Shown here: one piece after another, positions 14,535 through 21,131 of the stretch | Layout of the letters: every line of letters begins with the position of its first letter | Numbering within the stretch: position 1 is the first letter of the stretch | DNA from: JASHVB01 sp049522565 | GTDB taxonomy: Bacteria > Pseudomonadota > Alphaproteobacteria > Acetobacterales > Acetobacteraceae | Reading direction: 5' to 3' | DNA: 21,131 nt | NCBI GenBank assembly: GCA_049522565.1 | Contig: JBEKNT010000067.1 | Span: forward strand, 1 to 21,131 | Translations under genes and position numbers: made by a program | The notes under the pieces: generated by a model | The model's database searches: none | What the model was told of the DNA's origin: nothing | The model's input: the letters and a program-made list of their open reading frames with translations, nothing else

Positions 14535-15296
14535 ATGCAGAGCCTGGCGGGCAAGGTCGTCATCGTCACCGGTGCGGGCCGCGGCATCGGCGCCGCCGCG
14601 GCTGCTGCGTTGGGCAAGGCTGGTGCAAGCCTGGTGCTGGCCGCGCGCGATGCCGCGCAAATCGACACGGTGGCGCAGGCCATCACGCGTGACGGTGGCG
14701 CCGCCGTCGCCCTCGCCTGCGACGTATCCGACTGGAATGCGGTGCAGCGCCTGGTCGCCGGGGCGCAGCAACGCTTCGGCAAGATCGATGCGCTGATCAA
14801 CAACGCCGGCGTGATCGAACCGATCGCCGTCACCGCCGAGAGCGATCCCGCCGTCTGGGCACGGTCGATCGAGATCAACCTCATCGGCGCCTACTACGCG
14901 ATCCGCGCGGTGCTGCCGCCGATGCTGGCGGCCGGTGGCGGCACCATCGTCAACGTCTCCTCCGGCGCCGCGCACAATCCGCTGGAGGGTTGGAGCGCCT
15001 ATTGTTCGGGGAAAGCCGGCCTCGCCATGCTGACGCGCCAGATCGCGCTGGAACATGCCGCGCAGGGAATTCGCGTGTTCGGCTTCCAACCCGGCACCAC
15101 CGACACCGAGATGCAGGTGATCATCCGCGCCTCGGGTATCAATCCGATCAGCAAGATCCCACGCGAGAACCTGACGCCCGTCGCGCATCCCGCCGCGGCG
15201 ATCGTCTATCTCTGCACCGGCGCCGCGGACGACCTGGCCGGCAAGGAGTTTTCCCTCCGCGACGAGGCGTTCCGCAGCCGCCTGAACCTGGCATGA
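14535..15296 (+). CDS. Short-chain dehydrogenase/reductase (SDR)
   Basis: Classical SDR of 253 residues with a Rossmann fold. The cofactor motif TGAGRGIG is at 12-19, NNAG at 89-92, and the catalytic residues are Ser143, Tyr156 and Lys160 (YCSGK). The end (IVYLCTGAADDLAGKEFSLRD) is typical of the family. It should oxidise or reduce a hydroxyl/keto group with NAD(P); substrate unknown. ATG 14535 follows AGGAG at 14523-14527. The stop overlaps the CoA-transferase start by four bases (ATGA), showing translational coupling. It leads a three-gene unit with the CoA-transferase and M20 amidohydrolase, which suggests a dehydrogenation step on an acyl-CoA or free acid intermediate. Confidence 0.93.
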   Translation: MQSLAGKVVIVTGAGRGIGAAAAAALGKAGASLVLAARDAAQIDTVAQAITRDGGAAVALACDVSDWNAVQRLVAGAQQRFGKIDALINNAGVIEPIAVTAESDPAVWARSIEINLIGAYYAIRAVLPPMLAAGGGTIVNVSSGAAHNPLEGWSAYCSGKAGLAMLTRQIALEHAAQGIRVFGFQPGTTDTEMQVIIRASGINPISKIPRENLTPVAHPAAAIVYLCTGAADDLAGKEFSLRDEAFRSRLNLA

Positions 15297-16441
15297 GCGA
15301 CGCGCCACTCGCCGGCATCAAGGTGATCGAGGTCGGTCAGGCGCTGGCCGGACCGCTCGCCGGAGTCATCCTCGCCGACCTGGGCGCCGACGTCATCAAG
15401 GTGGAAAAACCCGAGGGAGGCGACGACGCGCGGCTCTGGGGCCCGCCTTTCGTCGATGGCGACGCGCTGACCTTCCACGCGATCAATCGCGGCAAGCGCT
15501 CCATCACGCTGGACATCAAGCGCGCCGGCGATGTTGCGAAGCTTACCGCGCTGGTGCGCGACGCCGACATCCTGATCCAGAACCTGCGTCCGGGCATTGT
15601 CGAAGACTGCGGCATCGGTCCCGTCGCCATGCTCGCCGTCAATTCGCGGCTGATCTATTGCTCCATCTGGGCCTTCGGCTATCGGGGACCCTTGCGTATG
15701 GCGCCGGGCTTCGATCCGTTGTTGCAGGCCTATGCCGCGGTGATGACGCTGACCGGCCGGCCGGACGATCCGCCCACGTTCTGCGCCCCCGCGATCAACG
15801 ACACCGCGACCGGCATGTGGTGCGCGATCGGCGCACTGGCGGCGTTGCAGCAGCGGCAGCACACCGGCAAGGGTTGCGTCATCGACACGTCGCTGTTCGA
15901 AAGCGCCGTCGGCTGGGTAGGCTCGCCGCTCGCCGCCTTTCTGCGCACCGGCAACCTGCCGCAGCGGCACGGCACCGGCAGCGGCGTGCTGACGCCGTAC
16001 CAGACCTTCGATACCGCCGACCGGCCGATCTGCATCGCGGCCGGCAACGACCGGCTGTTCGTCAAACTGGCGCAGGCGATGGGCCGTCCGGAATGGGCGA
16101 TCGAGGCGCGCTTTGCCAACGGCCGCCAGCGCACCGCGAACCGCGCGGAGCTGGTCGCCGCGATGCAGCCGGTGCTGCTGACACGCTCGCGGCAGGACTG
16201 GCTCGGCATCCTCGGCGAGGCCGGCGTGCCCGCGGCGCCGGTGAACGACATCGCCGAGCTGGCGTCCTCGGAGCAATTGCAGGCCATCGATATCCTGCGC
16301 ACATTGCCTGGGAGCGAGGCGCGGATTACCGGCCTGCCCATCAGCTTCGACCGGCAACGCCCGCACCCGCGCAGCGATTCGCCCAAGCTTGGCGAGCATA
16401 ACGCAGAGATCCTCGACCGACTGGAGAGACCCGATGCCTGA
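15293..16441 (+). CDS. CaiB/BaiF (class III) CoA-transferase
   Basis: 382-residue family III CoA-transferase that moves CoA from a donor acyl-CoA to a carboxylic acid. The N terminus PLAGIKVIEVGQALAGPLAGVILADLGADVIKVEKPEGGDDAR-type sequence is the family hallmark. It is followed by NRGKRSITLDIK, ILIQNLRPGIVEDCGIG and the GFDPLLQA motif with the expected catalytic Asp141. VIDTSLFESAVGW and GVPAAPVNDIAEL complete the profile. The ATG lies in the SDR stop (4-nt overlap), and the stop overlaps the amidohydrolase start by eight bases. Context suggests activation of an acid produced by the neighbouring enzymes; the specific acid is unknown. Confidence 0.93.
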   Translation: MSDAPLAGIKVIEVGQALAGPLAGVILADLGADVIKVEKPEGGDDARLWGPPFVDGDALTFHAINRGKRSITLDIKRAGDVAKLTALVRDADILIQNLRPGIVEDCGIGPVAMLAVNSRLIYCSIWAFGYRGPLRMAPGFDPLLQAYAAVMTLTGRPDDPPTFCAPAINDTATGMWCAIGALAALQQRQHTGKGCVIDTSLFESAVGWVGSPLAAFLRTGNLPQRHGTGSGVLTPYQTFDTADRPICIAAGNDRLFVKLAQAMGRPEWAIEARFANGRQRTANRAELVAAMQPVLLTRSRQDWLGILGEAGVPAAPVNDIAELASSEQLQAIDILRTLPGSEARITGLPISFDRQRPHPRSDSPKLGEHNAEILDRLERPDA

Positions 16442-17597
16442 CGACATCCTCGATCGCGCCCGCCGCTACCACGACGAGCTGACGGAATTTCGCCGCGACA
16501 TCCACGCCCATCCCGAACTCGGGCTGGAGGAACACCGCACCGCCGAGCGCGTTGCCAACAAGCTGGCGGAATGGGGTGTCGAAGTGCATCGTGGCGTCGG
16601 CAAGACCGGTGTGGTCGGCGTGTTGCGCAACGGAGACGGCCCCGCCATCGGCCTGCGCGCCGACATGGACGCGTTGCCGATCCACGAGGAAACCAACCTG
16701 CCCTACAGCAGCCGCAACGCCGGCCGCATGCATGCCTGCGGCCACGACGGCCACACCACCATGCTGTTGGGCGCGGCAAAATACCTGGCGGATACCAGGA
16801 ATTTCCAAGGCACGGTGAACTTCATCTTCCAGCCTGGCGAGGAAGGCATCGGCGGCGCGCTCGCCATGCTTGAAGACGGGCTGTTCGAGCGCTTTCCCTG
16901 CCAGGCGATCTTCGGCATGCATAATCGCCCCGGCATGCCGGTCGGCCAATATGCCATCAGCCCCGGCGTCGGCATGGCCGGCGGCGCGTTTTTCGACATC
17001 GCCATCACCGGCAAGGGCGCCCATGGCGCTCGGCCGGAGGAGAGCGTCGATTCCGTGCTGGTCGCCTGCCATATCGGTGCGGCATTGCAGTCGATCGTCG
17101 CCCGCAACGTGCCGCCGCAGGACGTCGCCGTGCTGAGCGTCACCCGCATCCTGGCCGGCGACGCCTATAACGTGATCCCGCAGACCGCCACACTCGCGGG
17201 TACCGTCCGTACCATGAAGCGCGAGACGATGCAGTTGGTGGAAGCCAACATGAAACGGTTGGCGAACCACGTCGCGGCCGGTTTTGGCGCCGAAGCCACG
17301 GTGGATTTCCGCGTGATCTTTGCGCCGCTGGTGAACGACGCCGACCACGGGCGCGCCTTCGCCGATGCCGCGGCGGACCTCGTCGGCGAGGCAAAGGTGA
17401 ACCGCAACAAGCCGCCGGCCAATGCTTCGGAGGATTTCAGCTTCATGCTGGAAAAAGTTCCCGGGGCCTACATCAACCTGGGCAACGGCGAGGACAGCGC
17501 GCCGGTGCACAACCCGGCGTACAATTTCAACGATGCGGCGATTCCCTACGGCGTCGCGCTGTTCGCCAGCATCGTCGAACGCAAGCTGGCGAAATAG
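16434..17597 (+). CDS. M20 family amidohydrolase (hippurate hydrolase / aminoacylase-like)
   Basis: 387-residue metallo-amidohydrolase of the M20D group (HipO, IAA-amino acid hydrolase, N-acyl-amino acid deacylases). Metal and catalytic motifs are seen: HAHPELGLEEHRT near the N terminus, GLRADMDALPI, HACGHDGHT with Cys102, His104 and His107, QPGEEG with Glu136-Glu137, GKGAHGARPEESVD in the dimerisation lid, and NASEDFSFML near the C terminus. It should cleave the amide of an N-acyl, N-carbamoyl or related amino compound. ATG 16434 has GGAG at 16423-16426 and overlaps the preceding gene by eight bases. A product acid could feed the adjacent CoA-transferase. Confidence 0.93.
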   Translation: MPDDILDRARRYHDELTEFRRDIHAHPELGLEEHRTAERVANKLAEWGVEVHRGVGKTGVVGVLRNGDGPAIGLRADMDALPIHEETNLPYSSRNAGRMHACGHDGHTTMLLGAAKYLADTRNFQGTVNFIFQPGEEGIGGALAMLEDGLFERFPCQAIFGMHNRPGMPVGQYAISPGVGMAGGAFFDIAITGKGAHGARPEESVDSVLVACHIGAALQSIVARNVPPQDVAVLSVTRILAGDAYNVIPQTATLAGTVRTMKRETMQLVEANMKRLANHVAAGFGAEATVDFRVIFAPLVNDADHGRAFADAAADLVGEAKVNRNKPPANASEDFSFMLEKVPGAYINLGNGEDSAPVHNPAYNFNDAAIPYGVALFASIVERKLAK

Positions 17598-17603
17598 ATA
17601 ATA

Positions 17604-17632
17604 CTCCCCCTCCCCTTTGTGGGAGGGGGGAG
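17604..17632. terminator. Terminator-like C/G-rich hairpin between two catabolic units
   Basis: CTCCCCCTCCC (17604-17614) pairs with GGGAGGGGGGAG (17621-17632) with one bulged base across a short T-rich loop. It sits seven bases after the M20 stop codon and ahead of the [2Fe-2S] gene. No U-run follows. It probably separates the SDR-CoA transferase-amidohydrolase unit from the next unit, or attenuates read-through. Confidence 0.5.
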
Positions 17633-17669
17633 ACTCGTCCCGTGTCCCCGGCCACTCCCATGACGTGTG

Positions 17670-17963
17670 ATGTTCAATCGCCCTGACACCGCAACCCTCA
17701 CGATCTACCTGGACGGCGCGCCACTCAGCGCCCGCGAAGGCGACAGCGTCGCCGCGGCACTGTTGTCGCATGGCATCCACACAACGCGGCACACGCCGAT
17801 CTCCGGCGCGCCGCGTGGCCCCTACTGCATGATGGGCGCCTGTTTCGAATGTCTCGCCGTGGTGGACGGAACCCCCGGCGTGCAGACCTGCCTGGCCCCG
17901 GTGCGTGACGGCATGCGCATCGAGCACCAGCACGGCGCGCGTTCCCTCTCGGACCCGCCATGA
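17670..17963 (+). CDS. HcnA-like [2Fe-2S]-binding subunit
   Basis: A 97-residue ferredoxin-like subunit of the HcnA / opine-oxidase gamma / SoxA-N-terminal type. It has a beta-grasp start (LTIYLDGAPLSAREGDSVAAAL) and a plant-type cluster motif PYCMMGACFECLAVVDG...QTCLAPV with Cys53, 58, 61 and 74 (C-x4-C-x2-C-x12-C). In known complexes it transfers electrons beside a FAD subunit. The stop overlaps the start of the flavoprotein gene by four bases (ATGA), so they are partners. The start is ATG 17670, or GTG 17667 one codon earlier; neither has a visible ribosome site. Confidence 0.9.
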   Translation: MFNRPDTATLTIYLDGAPLSAREGDSVAAALLSHGIHTTRHTPISGAPRGPYCMMGACFECLAVVDGTPGVQTCLAPVRDGMRIEHQHGARSLSDPP

Positions 17964-19312
17964 CCCCCGATCTGCTCATCGTCGGCGCGGGCCCCGCCGG
18001 CGTCTCCGCCGCAACCGAAGCGTGCGCCCACGGACTGTCCGTGCTGCTGCTCGACGAAAACGCGGCACCCGGGGGACGCATCTGGCAAGCGTTGGAATCG
18101 CGCAGCGCCAAAGACGCGGACGATATCGACGGCCTGCTGGCCTTGCATAAATTCCGCGCGTGCGGTGCCGATGCACGCTGGCGCGCCAGCGTCTGGGCCA
18201 TCGAACCCGACGGCACCGTGTTCTGGAGCGAGGACGCCGTCGCACGCTCCGCGCAAGCTGCGTTCGTCATGCTTTGCACCGGCACCACCGAGCGGCCGAT
18301 GCCCATCCCCGGCTGGACATTGCCTGGCGTGATGACCGTCGGCGCCGCGCAGATTGCGCTGAAGACCAGCGGACTGCTGCCCACCGGCGCCACCTGGATC
18401 GCCGGCCAGGGACCGCTGCTATTGCTCTATGCGGTGCAGGCGCTGCGCGCCGGCGGCCGCATCGCCGGCATACTCGATCTGTCCGACGGCACCGCGCCGC
18501 TGCGTGCATTGCATCATCTGCCAATGGCGCTCCGCGCGTTCGACGATATTACCAAGGGCCTGGCTTGGCGCCGCGAGATCGCCCGCGCCAACCTGCCGTG
18601 GCTGAGCGCCACGGCACTGCGCGCGGAAGGCGACGGCACGCTGCAACGCATCGCCTTCCGCGCCGGCGGTCGCGACCGGGTAGAGAACGCCGATCTCCTG
18701 CTGCTGCATGACGGTGTCATCCCATCGGTGCAGGTGACCCGGGCGCTCGGCTGCGCCCATGAATGGGACGGCGGGCAACACTGCTGGAAGCCGACCGTGG
18801 ATGCGTGGGGCGTCACGTCGTTGCCGAATATCGTGGTGGCGGGCGATGGTGCCGGCATCGGCGGTGCGCGGGTCGCCGCGCTGTCGGGACGCATCGCCGC
18901 GCTGGGTGTCGCACAAGCCCTCGGGCGCATCGACATGGCGATGCGCGATGCTGCCGCCGCCCCGTTGCGTGCCGCGCAAGCCCGGCAACGCGCGGTGCGG
19001 CCATTGCTCGATAGCTTGTACGCGCCGCGCCCGCGCGTGTTGGATGCCGCAACGATCGTCTGCCGTTGCGAGGAAGTCACCGCGGGTCAGATCCGTGACG
19101 CGGCATCGCTCGGTTGCCTCGGGCTGAATCAGTTGAAGTCCTTCACGCGTTGCGGCATGGGGCCGTGTCAGGGCCGCATGTGCGGCAGCACCGCCGCGGA
19201 GGTGTTGGCCGCCGCGCGTGGTGTGCCGGTTGCGGCGATCGAGCCATACCGCACGCGGTTTCCTACCAAGCCCGTGACGGTTGGCGAACTTGCCGCGATG
19301 GCGACGGAATAA
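17960..19312 (+). CDS. HcnB / opine-oxidase-A-like FAD oxidoreductase with BFD-type [2Fe-2S] domain
   Basis: 450 residues. The N terminus is a Rossmann FAD site (LLIVGAGPAGVSAA, residues 5-18). LDENAAPGGRIWQ, FVMLCTGTTERPMPIPGWTLPGVMT and NIVVAGDGAGIGGARVA follow, as in HcnB, OoxA and the alpha subunits of amino-acid dehydrogenases. The C-terminal BFD-like cluster domain has Cys368, Cys370, Cys398 and Cys403 (CRC...CGMGPC), with an extra Cys408. It is 4-nt coupled to the [2Fe-2S] subunit gene. Known relatives form complexes with a third DAO-type FAD subunit (HcnC, OoxB) that oxidises the amine; no such gene is found on either side within this window. Confidence 0.93.
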   Translation: MTPDLLIVGAGPAGVSAATEACAHGLSVLLLDENAAPGGRIWQALESRSAKDADDIDGLLALHKFRACGADARWRASVWAIEPDGTVFWSEDAVARSAQAAFVMLCTGTTERPMPIPGWTLPGVMTVGAAQIALKTSGLLPTGATWIAGQGPLLLLYAVQALRAGGRIAGILDLSDGTAPLRALHHLPMALRAFDDITKGLAWRREIARANLPWLSATALRAEGDGTLQRIAFRAGGRDRVENADLLLLHDGVIPSVQVTRALGCAHEWDGGQHCWKPTVDAWGVTSLPNIVVAGDGAGIGGARVAALSGRIAALGVAQALGRIDMAMRDAAAAPLRAAQARQRAVRPLLDSLYAPRPRVLDAATIVCRCEEVTAGQIRDAASLGCLGLNQLKSFTRCGMGPCQGRMCGSTAAEVLAAARGVPVAAIEPYRTRFPTKPVTVGELAAMATE

Positions 19313-19324
19313 GGCAACCAGGCG

Positions 19325-20137
19325 ATGGGCATGCGCATCTGGCATCAAAGCTTCACCGTGCTGGGTGACCTGCCCGGCTACGCCGACGCGATCCGTACGC
19401 ACCTCGCGGCGACGCTGCGCCCCGATACCGAGGTGGTGCTGCATGGCCAGGCCGATGGCACCTATCCCGGCAACTATCCCGGCGACGACATCGGCTACGC
19501 CTACACCTATTGGATTCACGGCAATCAATGGGTGGCGGCCGCGCGTGCCGCCGAACGCGACGGCTTCGACGCCTTCGCCATGTGCACGCTGCCCAATCCG
19601 ATGCTGCGCGAGGTGCGCTCGCTGGTCGAGATTCCGGTGATCGGCATGGGTGAGACGTGTTTCCACCTCGCCACCATGTTCGGCCAGCGTTTCGCCGTGA
19701 TGCTGTTCATCGACCGCATGATCCCGCTCTACCAAGAGCAGATGCGCAATTATGGACTGACGGAGCGCTGCGCCGGGGTGGTCGCGTCGGGATTGGGGTT
19801 TCAGGAAGTGCTGGCCGGGTTCGAGAATCCCGGGCCGGTGATTGCGAGATTCCGCGAGGCCGCGCGGCGGATCATCCGCGAGACCGGCGCCGACGTCATC
19901 GTGCCTGGCGAAGTGCCGCTGAACCTGCTGCTGGCGATGAACGGCATGAACCGCGTGGACGACGTGCCCGTGCTGGACGGGCTGACCGCGACGCTGAAGA
20001 TGGCAGAGCAGATGGTCGACCTGTATCGCACGACCGGCATCCGCCATAGCCGGCACGGCTGGTTCAATTCGGTGTCGCGCCAGGAACGTGTCGCCCAGGT
20101 GGCAGAATTCTACGGCGTCGATCGGTTGAAGTTCTAA
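19325..20137 (+). CDS. Asp/Glu/hydantoin racemase-family protein with altered second active-site residue
   Basis: 270 residues of the Asp/Glu racemase superfamily: a duplicated alpha/beta fold with WIHGNQWVAAARAAERDGFD, then DAFAMCTLPNP with Cys87, IPVIGMGETCFHLATMFG, and FAVMLFIDRMIPLYQEQMRNYGL. In racemases a second Cys lies in a GC(A/S) motif after an [LIV]VxG strand. Here the matching strand reads VIVPGEVPLNLLL with Glu196, so one of the two Cys bases is absent. A racemase, isomerase, or decarboxylase-like activity are all possible. The start is ATG 19325 (or 19331); the ribosome site is weak. It lies 12 bp after the flavoprotein gene and 2 bp before the hydantoinase gene, so all are likely one transcript. 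Confidence 0.85.
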   Translation: MGMRIWHQSFTVLGDLPGYADAIRTHLAATLRPDTEVVLHGQADGTYPGNYPGDDIGYAYTYWIHGNQWVAAARAAERDGFDAFAMCTLPNPMLREVRSLVEIPVIGMGETCFHLATMFGQRFAVMLFIDRMIPLYQEQMRNYGLTERCAGVVASGLGFQEVLAGFENPGPVIARFREAARRIIRETGADVIVPGEVPLNLLLAMNGMNRVDDVPVLDGLTATLKMAEQMVDLYRTTGIRHSRHGWFNSVSRQERVAQVAEFYGVDRLKF

Positions 20138-20139
20138 GC

Positions 20140-21131
20140 ATGGGTTTCGAGATTGGCATCGATGTCGGCGGCACCTTCACCGACGTGGTGTGTCGCGGCG
20201 ACGATGGTTCGGTGCGCATCGCCAAGCTGCCGACCACGCGCGACGATCCCAGCAAAGCCGTACTCGCGGCGTTGGCGATGGCGCGCCGCGACTGGCGCGT
20301 GCCGCCGGCGGCGATCAGCCGTTTCGCTCATGGCACCACGGCGGCAACCAATGCGGTACTTGAACGCAAGGGCGCGCGCATCGGCCTGATGACCACCGAG
20401 GGCTTCCGCGACGTGCTGGAAATCGGCCGCCAGATGCGCCACCAGATGTATGACCTGGTGCTGCTGCCGGAGACGCCGGTGTTCCTGGCGCCCGCGCGGT
20501 ATCGCAAGGAAGTGCGTGAACGGCTCGATGCGCAGGGCCGCGTGCTGATCCCGCTGGATGCGGACAGTGTGCGTCGCGCGGTGGCCGAGTTGGTCGAAGC
20601 GGGCGTGCAGGCCATCGCGGTCTGCCTGCTGTTCTCGTTTCTCGACCCGGCGCACGAGCATCGCATTCGCGCCATCATCGCTGAAGCGCATCCTACGCTG
20701 CCGGTGTCGCTGTCGAGCGAGGTCGATCCGGCGTTCCGCGAATACGAACGCACCTGTGTCACCGCATTCGACGCCTACATCAAGCCGGTGATTGCCGACT
20801 ATCTCGCCAACATGGAGCGCGGTCTCGCGGCGGCTGGTGTGACCGTGCCGTTGCAGGTGATGCAGTCGCGCGGCGGCCTGATGTCGTCTTCCATCGCGCG
20901 GCAACGTCCGGTGCGATTGTTCCTGTCGGGACCGGCAGCGGGTGTGATCGGCGGCGTCGAAGCCGGCCGCGCCGCGGGGCTCCACGAGCTGATCACGGTC
21001 GATATCGGCGGCACGTCCTGCGACATCGCGTTGGTCACGGGTGGTGCGCCGCTGATCCGCGGCGAAGGCGTGATCGACGGCTACACCGTGCGCGTGCCGA
21101 TGGTCGATGTCAGCGCGATTGGTGCGGGCGG
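20140..21131 (+). CDS. Hydantoinase/oxoprolinase subunit A (HyuA-like), 5' part only
   Basis: An open frame of 330 codons that runs off the right edge without a stop. The N terminus GIDVGGTFTDVV (residues 5-16) is the ATP phosphate-binding motif of hydantoinase/oxoprolinase and acetone-carboxylase beta-type proteins. It is followed by FAHGTTAATNAVLERKGARI, GLMTTEGFRDVLEIGRQ, SSEVDPAFREYERTCVTAFD, QSRGGLMSS and VDIGGTSCDIALV. Family members hydrolyse cyclic amides with ATP, together with a HyuB partner that usually follows. The ATG is 2 bp after the racemase-like stop. The full gene should be about 680-700 codons, with a hyuB-type gene probably beyond the window. Confidence 0.93.
   Translation, partial: MGFEIGIDVGGTFTDVVCRGDDGSVRIAKLPTTRDDPSKAVLAALAMARRDWRVPPAAISRFAHGTTAATNAVLERKGARIGLMTTEGFRDVLEIGRQMRHQMYDLVLLPETPVFLAPARYRKEVRERLDAQGRVLIPLDADSVRRAVAELVEAGVQAIAVCLLFSFLDPAHEHRIRAIIAEAHPTLPVSLSSEVDPAFREYERTCVTAFDAYIKPVIADYLANMERGLAAAGVTVPLQVMQSRGGLMSSSIARQRPVRLFLSGPAAGVIGGVEAGRAAGLHELITVDIGGTSCDIALVTGGAPLIRGEGVIDGYTVRVPMVDVSAIGAG

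Noticed and set aside
16341..17933. Minus-strand 530-codon frame opposite the M20 gene
   Set aside because: It is antisense to an enzyme with complete metal-site motifs and has His/Arg/Ala-rich shadow composition.
18419..20056. Minus-strand 545-codon frame opposite the flavoprotein and racemase-like genes
   Set aside because: It spans the junction of two well-supported genes on the opposite strand and has no motif.

Overview
This is a gene-dense, high-GC window that looks chromosomal and alphaproteobacterial, most likely Rhodospirillales/Acetobacteraceae-like. The lineage is inferred from four things: a GAAC-N7-GAAC SOS box of the alphaproteobacterial LexA type in front of uvrA, a GVSGGGKST second Walker A in UvrA, a GCS2-type glutamate-cysteine ligase next to rsmE, and GC-rich palindromic intergenic repeats. 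No rRNA, tRNA, CRISPR array, transposase or prophage module was seen.

Left part (1-4546, minus strand). An rsmE-gshA pair (16S rRNA m3U1498 methyltransferase, then glutathione synthesis step 1) is followed by a large regulator-like protein. That protein joins a BTAD domain, a proline-rich linker, a TolB-like domain and TPRs. A 650-bp gene-free stretch (4547-5196) follows and is crowded with inverted repeats.

Middle part (5197-9575). These are small stand-alone genes: a short ArsC-family reductase, an internally duplicated EthD-like dimeric alpha/beta-barrel protein, a carboxymuconolactone-decarboxylase-like protein, a convergent ArsR-type winged-helix regulator, a small hypothetical gene, a Cro/CI-type HTH protein with a striking upstream operator-like repeat, and a duplicated antibiotic-biosynthesis-monooxygenase (ABM) protein.

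DNA maintenance block (9603-13113). ssb and uvrA are divergent, with an SOS box in front of uvrA. Beyond uvrA lies a 100-nt almost perfect inverted repeat built partly of 8-nt tandem units. A minus-strand LLM-class (luciferase-like) oxidoreductase follows, then a REP-like double hairpin.

Catabolic block (14535 to the right edge, all plus strand). The first unit is SDR dehydrogenase, class III CoA-transferase and M20 amidohydrolase, with overlapping stops and starts. After a hairpin, the second unit is a HcnA-like [2Fe-2S] protein, a HcnB/opine-oxidase-A-like flavoprotein (4-nt overlap), an Asp/Glu-racemase-family protein and the start of a hydantoinase/oxoprolinase A protein that runs off the window. 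Together they suggest catabolism of a nitrogen compound (cyclic amide, opine or amino-acid derivative) ending in acyl-CoA chemistry. The substrate cannot be read from sequence. The missing third (DAO-like) dehydrogenase subunit and the unusual racemase active site make this the most interesting part of the window.
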